A DNA stretch of 64,000 nucleotides from Diploptera punctata (GCA_030220185.1 JASPKZ010009723.1:45615-109614); one strand, 5' to 3'. Shown: positions 1 through 12,244, numbered from the stretch's first letter. Numbers and translations: made by a program. Notes: generated by a model not told the origin, from the letters alone.

Positions 1-458
1 CTTTTACAGTAAAAAAAAAGAATACAAGGACAATCATTAAATTTATTTAGGACAAAAAGTACATATGGGCCTCCTAATCAGACGTTTAGTTTTTTCCATG
101 ATATCGATAGATATTCTTTATATACAATTTCATTATATGAGCATAATTTATGCTCCATGCTGATTTACCTGTACATTCTGGTGTTTTTTCATATCCTCAA
201 TGTCTAATATATGATATTTTCACTAAACTGTTTGAAAATATACAAAATAATTTATCTCCGCTTTCAAAGATTTTTTATGCTTTAATAATTGTATAGGAGA
301 AGCTGCCATTTGGAATAATTGAAACTCAAATTATTCTGCATTGCGCATGCGTTAAAATTAAACAATGAATTGATTATTTATTTAATCTATTAATATTGAA
401 AATATATATTTTAAGATTCTCCCACATAGAGTAACTTACTTATATATGAGCTAGATAG
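1..458. other. A+T-rich unassigned DNA
   Basis: I see no open reading frame, RNA gene or known repeat here. The stretch is A+T-rich non-coding DNA. Confidence 0.6.
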
Positions 459-489
459 TATATATATATATATATATAATTATTATTAA

Positions 490-525
<36 letters not shown>

Positions 526-603
526 TCCGGACCTGTGGTGAATGAACACGCAACAAGTTGGCAGCTTTCATGCGTAGAGAAAGAAGAAGAAGAAGAAGAA
601 GAA
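459..603. repeat. (TA)n/(TTA)n and (GAA)n microsatellites
   Basis: A run of TA dinucleotides grades into TTA trinucleotides up to about 524. A short (GAA)n tract follows at about 577-603. A 109-codon minus-strand frame across these tracts owes its poly-Asn and poly-Leu runs to the repeats and is not a gene. Confidence 0.9.
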
Positions 604-904
604 TTATTTCTATTTCCTTTATTTCGTGTGTTAGAGAGAGAACTACATTCCATATACGTTTGAAGGTAAAATCACAATTCAAAAAATGAAAATGTAGAGG
701 CATACATATTATTTGTTCACTTACAACTGGAACTTGACTCGGAAAACGCAAGCTCATATCTAGTATCATTAATATGTAAAAAGCGTAGCCTAATGATTTT
801 TTCTAACCATAAAGTTTCATACCGATTTATTGAAATACGCGCATACCGTGAAAATGCTCGAATTATTCTGTTTACTCTCAATGTACCGTTTTTTTTTCAA
901 TGCC

Positions 905-1420
905 ACCTGTTTGCCATTCGACATTTTAGGTAATCTGTCCTGTCATTGGCGTATTCTAACCAACTTCTGAGGTTGGGGCGCCTGAAAGGCGGGGTTACGC
1001 TGCCCCAATGATATGATGGGTGATGACGATGTGTAATGATGCGCCAGGAGAGACCTTAAACCTAAACTTAATCTAATGAGGTGAATATGATATTGATAAT
1101 AATAATGGCCAGATGGTGTTCGGGGACCGTTTGGGCCTTAAAGTATCCTGACATTTGTCTTACAGGTGAGGAAAAACCCCGAAAAAACATCACCCAGGAA
1201 ACTTGTCCCGAGCGGGAATCGAACCCGGGCCCGTTGCGTGACAAGGCAGTACGCTACCTCGAGACAACAGCAGTGGACATGCACCATATTATCCATCCAT
1301 AGTAATTCTGCCCGAAGGCAGGTCCTTCACTGCAATCATAGCATTTTCATGCTATGCTTGCAGCTTTACTAGGGAATTGTAGATGTGGTAGCTTCCCGTT
1401 GCTTTCCACAGTACCACAAT
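905..1420 (-). mobile_element. SINE-A composite (3' extension, core and module X)
   Basis: On the minus strand the order is module X (1296-1420), SINE-A core (about 1100-1285), then a 3' extension (about 905-1099). The core carries tRNA-like internal promoter boxes: a degenerate box A near 1247-1268 and box B at 1210-1227. Conserved SINE text reading CCTCACCTGTAAG follows. The 3' extension ends with the CATCAT-like and GGCGCATCATT segments also found at 29620-29830 and 14570-14790. Module X is the unit reading GGAAAGCAACGGGAAGCT, also seen at 29400-29505 and 39463-39585. No long coding frame is credible. Confidence 0.8.
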
Positions 1421-1599
1421 ATAGTTATATTTTATTCTGGCAGAGTTATCTATGGATGAGTATGTGAAAGCGGAATATGGGGAATAAGGGATAATCAAGA
1501 AGTAGAACGTATTTGTAAAGGACAAGATATTGTAAAATTCATAATCGCTTGAACTCAAGTTGGCAGGGATATATTAATACAATGAATGAACATAGAATG

Positions 1600-1850
1600 C
1601 CCAAAAATAGCTTAAATAGTGTGATGCTATGAAGTAAAAGATGAGATAGACCAAGGCAAATGTGACTACAAGAATTAGAGAGTGATATTGGTAAAATGAA
1701 AATTAGTGAATTGAAAATGAAAGTCAGGAAGAGAGAGAGAGAGAGAGAGAGAGAGGAGTGGAGGAGGATTATGAAGGAATCCAGAGTCATCCTTGGGCTG
1801 TAGAATTGAGAGAGATTAAGGAGGAGAGTTAAGACCACAAGGCGTTGTCT
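1600..1850 (+). pseudogene. Possible LINE C-terminal remnant with embedded (GA)n
   Basis: Plus-strand translation in shifting frames gives fragments resembling the tail of LINE ORF2 proteins, such as an EWRRIMKESRVILGL-like end after a (GA)n run at about 1730-1757. Frames are broken and no reverse transcriptase core is present. This is a weak call: the segment could be unrelated non-coding DNA with a GA microsatellite. Confidence 0.3.
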
Positions 1851-2025
1851 TTCACTCAACTAGCAGAAATATACAAAATATAATTAAAAAATAATACAAT
1901 ATACAAGTTATAAAAATTGGAAAACATTAAAAATATGATGCATGCATACTCAGCCATTATTTTATACACTAACGTAGATGTAAATATAATAATAACAATA
2001 ACAACAATAATACTAAAAATAAAAA

Positions 2026-2129
<104 letters not shown>

Positions 2130-2135
2130 TTTTTT

Positions 2136-2300
2136 ATTGTAAGCCTATTTTTCCCTATACAGAGATTTAGGCGCTCTCTCCCCTACAGGGAAGAATTTGA
2201 ACCATACTAATTTAGTTACACTTGTTTTCGTATAGATGTCATTTTGAGAGGTCCGTGGTCAGCGTTCCGCCTCATACTGACATCTAGAAAACCAAGGTAG
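2136..2300 (-). mobile_element. SINE-D 3' part
   Basis: This matches the distal part of SINE-D as seen at 23610-23770. It shares the GCGCTCTC segment, the ACTTGTTTTCGTATAGATGTCAT segment in part, and the pair of GACATCTAG/AGATGTC words that mark this family. The tRNA-like head is absent, so the copy is truncated at its 5' end. Confidence 0.75.
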
Positions 2301-2645
<345 letters not shown>

Positions 2646-2649
2646 AATA

Positions 2650-3285
2650 ATAATATTTTCATTCTCTACAGGAGGGTCGTTCTTACCTTGTTTCTTTCAA
2701 TAAATACAACATATGTTTACGTAAAACTTTCATATAATAACTTTATTTGATTCACATAAACTTTCAGTAACATTTTACATTCCACTTGAGGTAATAATTG
2801 ATCTTGTTTTACAGTTTATTTGCCGCGCAATTATTTCCAGTCCCTAATGATTTCACTTGCCACAGTTTCTTCTCATCATAGTTCATTGTATCGCTGTCTG
2901 GTAACAGTTTTTTATATATAAGCCAGGAAGCAAATTTTTCGGCTTCCAATGTAGACTTTTCTGGTATGGAAGCTTCGGAAATCGAATCTTTTGGACAGGA
3001 GGGGTAGATGTGTGTAGAACCTTTCGGAATTAAAGGCTAGGTGCATATCGAAATTTATGCGCGCGTCTTTGAACTCGTGAGTCGTCAACTCGCGATTTTT
3101 CAATCCAGTAAAAATACGATATCTGTACACCGGCCGTCTCTCGCGCAATTCAAACGCTACTATACAATGCGTCAAATGTATTTATTTAAAATGACAGAAT
3201 TAAGTACAGAAGTTCTTATCTTTCACTCAACCAGTATAAGCTTACATTGAGGGTTTCTAAACCGTAATTATCTATAGATATATTG
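2650..3285. other. Unassigned non-coding DNA
   Basis: No known repeat or gene is recognised. An 87-codon minus-strand frame and a 69-codon plus-strand frame overlap in the slightly G+C-richer part (2912-3250). Neither has recognisable motifs, and mutual overlap argues against both. Confidence 0.5.
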
Positions 3286-3289
3286 GATT

Positions 3290-3662
3290 GCTGAGGATTG
3301 ACCCTCGTTAGTTCCACTGCGGGGAAATGGGTGCTTCCCCAATTAGAAACTTCTCAATCAGAAAAAAATAGTTACGCATGTCATGAATGTTATGCGGTTA
3401 GCATTCTGACCCAATGAGACATCTAGTAGCAACAAATGTATTATGTGGATGAAAAAGGTCGGTAAATGTTGCTTAGAGACCTCTTCTTTCAGACTTATGG
3501 TTATTTTACGATCCTGAAAATATCCAGGCTCGGAACCCACGCCTTGAAGTCACTCTCAGAGGAATTTTACTTGGATTTTTTCATCCATCGATTCGGCTAG
3601 ATTTGAACCAGGGACTCTCGGAACCAGAGGCAAGGAACATAACCACCAGATCATCACGGGAT
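3290..3662 (-). mobile_element. SINE-D copy
   Basis: Minus-strand copy whose tRNA-like head lies at about 3595-3660 (box B with TTTGAACC on the plus strand; a CAAGGAACATAACCACCAG-type box A). The body holds the CTTAAGCC/ATTTTACGA block and the GAGACATCTAGTAG word. It is diverged from the copies at 16355 and 55083. Confidence 0.8.
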
Positions 3663-4660
3663 ACTTTAAATATAATACTAAATAATATTGACATAAACTT
3701 ACACTTAAAGATAAATCCATTAGTTTGAAATACTGGAGTAATTACAAATATATGTGGAAATAATTTATCACGTAACTAAATACATTAATACAGAGATTTT
3801 AGAAATGTAAATTTTTGGTTTGAAAAAAAGTGATATTAATAAACATTTATAATTATTACAATATTAAAATTAATAATAATCACATTAATAATACTTTCAC
3901 TCAAGAAGTAAGGTATTATAGTCCTATCGATTTAATAATCAAATGTAGATTTTTATATTGCCTGTTCTTAAAGATCTACCGATTCTCTGGAGTCAGAGCT
4001 ACTGGATCGTATGTTAGTATTTACGTGGGGACGTGTGAATACGCATGTTTTCAAATGGTGCGTGAGAGGACAGCGTTTCTTTCTTCTCTAACAGTTTACG
4101 TGCGCAATATCTTCTTCACGGTCCATATCCAATATCCATTCGCTAAATGGAAAGTCTTTCTCTTTTCCCTAGTCACCACATAATTTATTATACTTTAGAA
4201 AAAGAAAAGAGAAGAAGAGAAAGCAAATCTGTCCGGATACATAGTCGTGATTCATAGTAAGTAATGACCATTATCGTTTACCTTTGGTCCCATTATCGTT
4301 TCTTCTTACACTTTTCTTGTCCTCTAGGCCACTTGAGAGTCATTTTATCCTTTGCGATGTCTTATGACGTGACACTGGCTTTAAAACATAGGTCATAGTG
4401 GTCATTTTGTAATAAACTTGGCCACTGTCCGTTATAATCGCCACTTTGAAGTATATCAGATCAATGTAATACAGAGTAATTTATTACATCATTAATGGCT
4501 ACATGGATTAAATACACATTAATCAACGGAAACTAATGCTTATGTAACGACTTGGTTAAATAAAATGTAAACTTTTTGAACCGATTAACTGTTATTAAGA
4601 TTTTGGATGGATAAGGGAAACAGTTGTGAATAGAGGTAAACAGTTATTCAAAACAAAATT
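3663..4660. other. A+T-rich unassigned DNA
   Basis: A 117-codon plus-strand frame (3830-4183) has no recognised domain and a low-complexity Asn/Ile start. I treat it as chance. Nothing else is supported. Confidence 0.5.
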
Positions 4661-4661
4661 A

Positions 4662-5042
4662 TATAAACTCACTGACACTATCGAACCCGTAGGTCCATGG
4701 CTGCGTGGACATAAGCTCTCCATACACCTCTATTCTAAGCTAATGTTTTCCAATCGTACCCTGTATAATCTACTTCACTAAAATCATGGTTAATGTTATT
4801 CCCCCCCCACCTCATTTTTTGATCTACCAACTGGACGTTTTCCACTATGATTTTCATACATGCCCCTCTCTCATTTCCAATTCGTGCCACATGTCCAGCC
4901 CATTGCAGTCTACGAGACTTAACTTTCTTATTATATCTGGTTTCTTATAGGGAACATGTATTTCACTGTTATGTAGTCTTCTCCATTTGTCTTATTTGTT
5001 CATCACTCTTTGGTCCAAAATAATTCTTGAGGCTATATATAA
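4662..5042 (-). mobile_element. LINE-alpha 3' fragment
   Basis: The 3' terminus lies at the left end (CTCACTGACACTATCGAACC), which is the recurring end of this family. Reading leftward on the minus strand the fragment covers the region that encodes GHVARMGNER and GRPRMRW in better copies, but it is full of stops here. The copy is a 5'-truncated, decayed pseudogene. Confidence 0.85.
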
Positions 5043-5086
5043 TGATCTTATAATAAAACGTTGACTTTTAGGAATTAATGCCAACT

Positions 5087-5255
5087 ATTACATGAGAAGA
5101 AAAATTAACGCCTTATCCGGTATTTAAACCCGAGACCCCTAACTTTTGATGGTTACACTAGAAGACTGAGTAGCGAAGTTATCGCACTAACGTATAAAGT
5201 TAGAGGTCTCGGGTTGAAATCCCGGTTTAGGTATTAATTTTTCTTTTCATGTAAT
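5087..5255. repeat. Foldback element with tRNA-like core
   Basis: Arms at 5087-5154 and 5195-5255 are inverted copies with roughly 85% identity by eye. The outer ends read ATTACATG, then AAGAAAAATTAA (left) and TTAATTTTTCTT (right). Each arm includes a T-arm-like segment (CTCGGGTTGAAATCCCGG on the right). On the plus strand, 5165-5230 can fold as D-stem GCGA/TCGC, anticodon-type stem CTAAC/GTTAG with loop GTATAAA, and a 5-bp T-stem. The acceptor stem is poor. The architecture resembles 22981-23358. Confidence 0.7.
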
Positions 5256-5277
5256 ATATATTATACACATTAATATA

Positions 5278-5362
5278 TTGATTTATTGATCCCTGCTCGT
5301 CTAGTTCAGAAGATGGGTCCTCCCCCAGTCGGAAGTTTCTTAACCAGACAAACTGAAGCAGG
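5278..5362 (-). mobile_element. SINE-D 3' fragment
   Basis: A short piece with the CCAGTCGGAAGTTTCTTAACC word that is also found in the SINE-D copies near 3340 and 37765. No promoter boxes are present. Confidence 0.5.
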
Positions 5363-5478
5363 ATTTTAATATTGCCTAAATGGTAAAATTAAAGTTAATA
5401 AATAATTTTATATTTTAAAATTATTTTTATATATGAATTTTCACTTTAAATAAAAACTTAAATATTGCATTGTTATCA

Positions 5479-5479
<1 letters not shown>

Positions 5480-5543
<64 letters not shown>
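5480..5543. repeat. (AAT)n microsatellite
   Basis: About 21 uninterrupted AAT units. Confidence 0.95.
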
Positions 5544-5544
<1 letters not shown>

Positions 5545-5545
<1 letters not shown>

Positions 5546-6228
5546 TATCTTACTAGATGAAGATTTTCTTAACATTTCTTTTAAAAAGTATCTTAATTTA
5601 TTGTTGTCAAAATTCTAAAGTATTTATATTAAACTTTTAAAAAATCTGAATAATTTTATACTCTCATAATTAAAAGTAAATTAAACTGTGATTGGAATTA
5701 AAAGCACTTAGGCTATCTTTCTCATATGACCATTCGGATTTAACCTTATATTAAATATCAATATATTATTAACCAATATAAATTAAGAATTTAATGATGT
5801 AATAATGAACTTTATATTGTAAAATGTTAAATCTATCATTCTGTCTGGCGTCGACTTTTATTCTCAGTGGAAGAAAAAAATAGCTCCTCAGAAAAAATTA
5901 ATAACCTCTGTTCAAGGATTGAGAAAAGTGAATATTCTATATTTAAACGAAAGTAATCAACGATATTTACATGTGTGGTGAAGAATTTACCACCATAATT
6001 TATTTATTTAGTCTTCTTGGATATTTTAATTTAGAATACATTTGAATTGTTTCATTTACAATTTTTTTAACCGTCTCCCATATACTATCCTCTGACTCTG
6101 TGAAGAGAATCATCAGCTCTACTGCAATTTACCCAAATTAATATTTGATCTAAACCTAAACCCAACCAGATATCCATTTTAAAAAGTTACCAAAACCTGG
6201 GACACTAAATCCTTCATCATAACTTAAT
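5545..6228. other. A+T-rich unassigned DNA
   Basis: No gene or recognised repeat is seen. Confidence 0.55.
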
Positions 6229-6231
6229 AAG

Positions 6232-6521
6232 ACTTATTTCCCTACATATTTCAGCGAGGGACATATATTTAGTATATCGCCTTGAAGAGACTTCTATCAA
6301 AAGCTAAAGTGTTATTTGGATGGATCAAGGTCGGTTAAATTTTGCTCAGGTGACTTTTTATCCAGACTTGAGGCTATTTTACAACACGAAAATCTTCAGA
6401 CTCCAGACCTACGGCTTAAAGTACCTCCCGGAGAACTGGTCCCTCGGATTTTTCTATCGTAACCGCGAACCTCGGGTCTAGAAGCAAGGAAAAATAATTA
6501 CTAGACCACCGCGCCCGACGT
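6232..6521 (-). mobile_element. SINE-D copy
   Basis: Minus-strand copy with head at 6460-6521 (ACTAGACCACCGCGCCCG on the plus strand). The body shows the usual TCTTCAGACT and CGGCTTAAAGT words. It lacks the most distal part. Confidence 0.75.
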
Positions 6522-6955
6522 TCACTTGACAAGAATGATAAAATAAATAGCTATAACTTCTGAATAAAGAAAATGAAGAAATAGTTAAAGATAAATCAAA
6601 GAAACTAATTGCTACAAATAGTGAAACTTGAGAACTATTTTTAACTTATATTCTATAAATTTCAAAATAGCTTCTCTTAGTGGCAGGTGAAATTTCAAAC
6701 ATATTCTATTATTACGAAGCTTCTCTGGTGGTTACATTGTTTAATAACTGCACACATACTTTCTTGTAAGTCTGTCAAATCATGTACTGGTGTAATGTGC
6801 ACCTGGCCTTAGCCAACCCCCACACGATACTATCAGGACTGGTGATCTGACAAACTATGTGACCTACGGTGCAACTCTTCCGATACACCTGGCAGGAACC
6901 ATTCCATACGAGATTATCGTCTTTATGTGTGACGTTGAGTCAAGCATCACACATT
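6522..6955. other. Unassigned non-coding DNA
   Basis: Nothing with a recognisable function is seen before the LINE-alpha fragment. Confidence 0.5.
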
Positions 6956-7500
6956 GATCATTTGTGATTATGTAGCTCACTCTTATATAGTCTTGTAGGA
7001 AAACAAGTGGGGAAAACACCCAGTTGGTAGACCAAGATGAGGTGGTAGAATAACACTTAACTATGATTTGAGGGAGGGGCACGCCCGTAGCGTAGTGGTT
7101 AAGGCACTGCGCTACAAGCCGGAAAGGTCGAGGGTTCGAGTCCCGGTGGGGTCAGGGATTTTTAAACTGACCCAAACCTTCTGGCGGCACTATGGCCCTG
7201 GGGTCGACTCAGCCTCTAACTGAAATGAGTACAGACGCTTGTTCTGGGGTAAAGGCGGCCGTCAAGCAGGGCTGACAACCCGGCTGACATCAAGTGCGAT
7301 TGTCAAGAAAAAGTGGGAGCCCTAACCTCATACTACCCCAAGGGCCTCCTGAGGCCTGTAGTGGGAACACTTTACCTTTATGATTTGAGGGAAGTAGATT
7401 ATACATGAGATGATTGGAAAACATTAGCTCAGGATAGGGATGTATGGAGAGCTTATGTCCGCGCGGCCATGAACCTATGGGTTCGAAAGTGCTAGTGAGT
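6956..7500 (+). mobile_element. LINE-alpha 3' end interrupted by SINE-C
   Basis: Two plus-strand blocks, about 6990-7075 and 7379-7500, together give the LINE-alpha 3' end (CACCCAGTTGGTAGACCAAG, then GAGAGCTTATGTCCGCGCGG, then CTAGTGAGTTAGTTAG). SINE-C splits them. A short piece at 6962-6990 matches LINE-alpha in the opposite orientation, so the copy was also rearranged. It is non-coding through stops and frameshifts. Confidence 0.8.
7076..7378 (+). mobile_element. SINE-C, complete 303-bp copy with target-site duplication
   Basis: This starts GGGGCACGCC and contains a box A (TAGCGTAGTGGTTAAGGCACTG) and box B (GGGTTCGAGTCCCGG), then ends GGGAACACTTTACCTT. It is flanked by the 14-bp direct repeat TATGATTTGAGGGA at 7062-7075 and 7379-7392, which delimits the insertion exactly. 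The length equals the copy at 38704-39006. It is non-coding and RNA polymerase III-type by its boxes. Confidence 0.93.
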
Positions 7501-7744
7501 TAGTTAGTTCTCTTTCAGAGCAGAACATTTTAAACGAGATCTTGCAAAATGTTTAATACTTTTTTAGTTAATTCCGGATGAGTGTAGCTACTGGGGATAT
7601 TTTCATGTGAATAGTTTTAAATATTTTGTTCTAAAATTAACAACATTTAAATAATACGTCCCAACTTTCTCTTTCAAATGTTACCAACCTTAGACATTTG
7701 ATGCATAGATTTGAAATTATAACTATCATTTATTGTATTTATAA

Positions 7745-7850
7745 ATCTTTTCGGGTTTTCTTCTCACGTACAGAAAAAGTCAATGAAGTTGAAGGACCAA
7801 ACGGTTCCTGAACATCTTCTGGCCATCATAATCTTAATCATCATATTCAC
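7745..7850 (+). mobile_element. SINE-A fragment
   Basis: Matches the SINE-A segment downstream of box B: CGGGTTTTCTTCTCAC, then CCAAACGGTTCCTGAACATC and CTGGCCATCATAATC. The tRNA-like head is missing. Confidence 0.7.
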
Positions 7851-8558
7851 AATGTTTAGTATGAGGTCCTGACTTTGTGCGGATCACTTATTCGGGGAGG
7901 CCCTCTATGTCTTTATGGGGTCAAAAATGTGTATGTGATGCATAGTTAAAATCACTCTCCCGACAGGTCGTGTCACTATAAGACCCGGGTAGCGTGTGGC
8001 GCGTAGAAGTGACTAAAAGGTGAGAGGTTAAACTGCGTTAATGGAATAGAATATTATAAACAAATTCTGATTACTTGCGTTATTAAAATATTCGTGTTAA
8101 TTAAATGTATGTGTAGTTTTATCTCCAGAGTATTACGAGTATGTATGCAATGCCCTTAGAATGGAGTAACAATCCTTCGCTAAGTTCAACAGTAAGGTTG
8201 GCACCTTAAGGCCTCTGAACCTGACTGCTTTTCTATCTGGGGTTGATCCCATACTCAGGTGGGGGAACAATATTTTAGAGCACCGTACTCAAACTTTTCC
8301 ACTTGCTACAACCAGAGATTATAATGCCAAGAGTTCACGATATGAACATTGGATCGGGGCTTGCTGGTAGTGCTGCCTCACGTTATGACAGTGGGCTTTT
8401 CACGGAATTTATGAAGTACACCTATTTGACATCGATGAATCCACTATGATCTACACCAGCTTTAACCTTTTGCAATATCTCCTACATAATCACCAGGGAT
8501 GTTGATTAAATTAGTCAAATTTCAACAATATTTAGGTGCAATAAGTCCCTTGTCGTAG
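7851..8558. other. Unassigned DNA
   Basis: Moderately G+C-richer than its surroundings, but I recognise neither a gene nor a repeat family, and no long frame exists. Confidence 0.4.
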
Positions 8559-8559
8559 C

Positions 8560-8868
8560 TTATTAAGAAATGATGCCTTGGAGTAGAACTATGGCACTTG
8601 CACTGGTTCGAGTCCTTATGAGAAAAATATTTTCTCATGGAATTTCGACGAGTATAGGACCGATGCCAAACAGGCCTCATGAAGAATATGGATAGTTAAA
8701 GTAAGTAGCGGTTCCAGTATGAGAAAACCAGCTATAACGGCTGGGGAACCGAATGTGACCACATGTCACCCCCTACTGGCTGGATGATCGCCCATCTCTG
8801 GTATTTAACACACGTGGATGTGAGGTGCAGCATGGTTGGTAGGCTAAGGGCCTTCTAGGCCTGTCGCG
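8560..8868 (+). mobile_element. Diverged SINE-B copy
   Basis: Shares with better SINE-B copies the TTGCACTGGTTCGAGTC box B, AGTAGCGGTTCCAG, AACCAGCTATAACGGCTGGGG, CACATGTCACCCC and CACGTGGATGTGA words in the same order. The 5' head is degraded. Confidence 0.85.
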
Positions 8869-8869
8869 T

Positions 8870-10980
8870 CATGTGGATTTTAAGAACAATAAAATCAACA
8901 TTATTAATAGCGTAATATTAAGTCAGAGTAGAGACAAATTTGAAATTGTAAGAAATAATGGCAGTCCAAACTTTGTTATATGGATCATAAACGTGGGTGA
9001 TGACATACAAATACCAAACCCCCGGTATGGGCCCACCACCAATACCCCTCTGGAACCGCCCAGAATTCCAATCTGGATCCATCGGGGCAGCTGCGTATAC
9101 CTTGAACCAAAATTTAGATCGCCCAGCCGTAATGATTTGAATTTTATAAATTTAAACTATAATTGATATAATATAAATTCTTATGAATGTATATCAATGT
9201 ATGATATTTAATGGAATCTAATATTAAATATTAACTTCTTTTTATTTCTCAATCGACAGTCAGACATGGGCAGATGTTTTGCAAGGCTATTAAACATGTC
9301 GCCACTTTACTATGTTTATGGCAGCAAATTCTATATGCCGCAAGTAACTTTTATAAAGGGCCATAAGTTATATATATATATTTTTATAATTTTTATGTTT
9401 CTTTATTCTAACAAAACTGTTGAAGGACAAGCAACTGTATAACAATACAGATCCTCCAGACAATATAGTATGACTTCCTTTGGATAACTTGTTTTCGTAG
9501 TACATGCTATTATTTAGCGAAAACACCCTTAAGACGGGAAGAAGTGAAGTAAGAAAAAAACAAGTGTTATTTTCTCTTCCCAATAAATCAACTAGGACTG
9601 GGACATATTTTTATTGCCGATATCCGGCCTTTTGAAATTTTGTTAATGTTAAGGAAAAAAAATATATTTTACCCAAAATCAAGTTGCGTGGGATGACCAG
9701 AAGAGAAAGGAAGGAGGAAGTAGGCCATCTATTGCCCAGGAAAGACCTCCAGCCAATGGACAAATAGAGTTAAAAAAAATCCCTTTAGGTATGAGCCAGT
9801 AAAATTTGGCAAACGCCTCTGCAATTAAAATCCTGCTTATCGATAAGTTGTTACAGTAATGATGATACGCCCTACCAGGATAATGCCCAATCAGAGGGCA
9901 TATTAAAATAAGTTGTAAGCCGGACAGAGAACTTTGCTGTATGTAGGCCAACAATTTTTGAGAAAAGATTATTGTGTTAGAATCCGCAGGGGAGTCAAGG
10001 AGGCATGTGGTATCCGAGTGCTGTTAAGTGTTGGACTCTGTAAAAATTAGTATTACCGGACAACCGCGGTACATATTTCGGTAGAGACATAAATCTACTG
10101 CATATAAATTGGCTCTACTCAGCAAATATCTCCTCCGGCAGATTAACTAGTGTAAAAAAGGAGAAAATTCAAGTCTAGAAGAATAAAGAAATGTGCCTAC
10201 TCTTCTGTGTAAAACTGTGCATTAATGTAGAGCTGTTGATATTTTCCTGGCCTGTATCTCTCACCGACAATCCTCCGTTACACCTGTGATAAGATCTTTT
10301 GCTCTCCGATAATGAGAACCCCTGAGAACCTAGTCCGGAGCAATCAACCCGAACTGTCAGCAGTAAGGATCCTTCATCCTTAAGTTGGAGTGGACCCTGC
10401 AGCAAAGTGGAACGACAGAGTCCCGCTTCAACCTAGACGGCAATTAGGAAATAAGTAGGGTTATTTTAACTTTACCTGGATACGCCTTGCATTTTTCTCT
10501 TTAACGACTCTGTATTACTACGCACAACAAACTCATTTATACAATTATTATAGATAAATTTTGCTAGAATTTAAGTTCTGTAATATATCTTAGCCATAAC
10601 ACAAGTATGTCAAGTAGCGATTCTTGTATATTGTAAATATTGATCTAGTTTGATTAAAGCAAAAACCTATTAAATCAAGAAAGAAAAAAAAAGATAAACA
10701 TATAGGACTGAGTTAGAAACTTTGATAAAAGCTTTTCTCCGAAATGACATTTGATCAGAAAGTTCAAAAGTACATTTTGAATAACAAAACTTCAATATAT
10801 AAGGAGGAAACGTTGAAGTCTGGAAGATGAGTTAATAATCTATTAGCCTGGAGCACAACAGTAGTTACTTTAAAAATGAATTACATTATTGATTTATTGA
10901 TTCTGTAATCTTCCATTCCCCAAACATGACCCGGTATTTCCAATATGTATCGTTATTCTGTATACAGTACAATAACTTTT
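8870..10980. other. Long unassigned stretch
   Basis: Frames of 97 codons (8873-9166, plus), 91 codons (9679-9954, minus) and 76 codons (10175-10405, minus) occur, without domain, signal or repeat similarity that I recognise. They are most likely chance frames in slightly G+C-richer patches. No RNA gene is seen. Confidence 0.4.
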
Positions 10981-10984
10981 ATAC

Positions 10985-11325
10985 ATGACTTTAACTGAAA
11001 ACCAAGAAAGAAGAATAGAAACTTCAGAAATTATGTTCTTAAGGCGGTGGTTGGTTATAGAATAGCAGATCGGAAACTAAATGAATATATACGAACAGAA
11101 ATAAATATATCCAAGCTATTATATACATTTACACAGCACAGAGACTAATGGATATACCAGATTAATAGAATAGATAACGACAGAATTGTAAAACAGATTT
11201 TTGACTAAAGACCACTAAAACGAAGAAATGTAGGAAGACCCAGTAAAATGTGGACGAACCAACTCTAACATGATTTAGAACAGACCTTCAGGTCTAATCC
11301 TTGATGATGATGATGATAGAGCAAT
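10985..11325 (+). pseudogene. LINE-delta ORF2 C-terminal remnant
   Basis: The plus strand reads as a decayed tail with LRRWLVIE-like and RRNVGRPSKMWTNQL segments and several internal stops, ending in a (GAT)4 tail near 11303-11318. The same text occurs at 34165-34470. The GRPSKMW motif is equivalent to the GRPRMRW tail of LINE-alpha, which places it after the reverse transcriptase domain. A non-LTR retrotransposon tail is the best reading; the clade is not determined. Confidence 0.65.
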
Positions 11326-12240
11326 AATATCTGGCGACAATATTATAGAAACGATAAGTCTAATTACCTCGGTTGCAGATAACAGTCTATGATTTTTGTA
11401 ACGGAAAACAATCACTAACCGCAGTGGGTAAAAAGTGTTCTTCAGTGAGTAATTTCATCAATTAGTAACTTTTGTTTTTTTAATTGGCAAAGTACTTCAT
11501 TCGCGTTACTCTCCATAGTAACAAATTTTCTCTTAGGAAATTAATAACTCTGAAATACGTTCGATATTTCTACTAGGGTAACGATTTGCATTCTTTTTGC
11601 AACCGAACCATAATGTTAGGTTATTCTTCTGTTCTTCTCTTTTCTGAGTCATTTAATTGTTTTGTGTATTCAGCTGTTGTCGTTATACTGTTGGGTTGAT
11701 ATTGTGTGCCCTTATGGTGTCTTTGTAAGGGAAGAGGAGGGTTCTGTAGATGTACTTCCTACTCGTAGAATAGTGGCTAGACTTTTATGTTTGTTTATCT
11801 TCTTGGCTTACATAGTATCTCAAAACAAGTAACTGGTGCATCAGTCGTACATAAACTAAAATTAACTTCTGTTTAAAAACTTGATAAAATAAGTAAAACA
11901 TGTTGGCCTTTCAGAATCATGTTCCACATAACATGCCGAAGATGGAACTTACAAAATATATCAGGTAGTTATTTGAAAGATTTTAACATTTTATTGCACA
12001 ACCTCAAAGGTGATGCAACTGAATTTTAAAATTGATTCATATAGCATGGTAATGCAACTATTTTTGCATATTAATTTGAAAAACTATGACAAAATTTCAG
12101 GAATTGACAGGAATAGAACGGCTTACGCATCCAGCTAATAACTCTAATATTACGCATTGAGATTTCTATTTGTTTCTATCTATGGCCTATTTCTTGCGTG
12201 AGATTTTGAAAACGTTGAATATGCAAATGTATAGTTTACA
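11326..12240. other. A+T-rich unassigned DNA
   Basis: No gene or known repeat is recognised in this stretch. Confidence 0.5.
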
Positions 12241-12244
12241 TAGT

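Noticed and set aside
7088..7150. Candidate tRNA gene at the head of SINE-C
   Set aside because: Same reasoning: tRNA-derived promoter in a repeat with defined target duplications.
8873..9166. 97-codon plus-strand frame with a Pro-rich middle
   Set aside because: No domain, no start context of note, flanked by SINE-B and A+T-rich DNA. I could not support a gene call.
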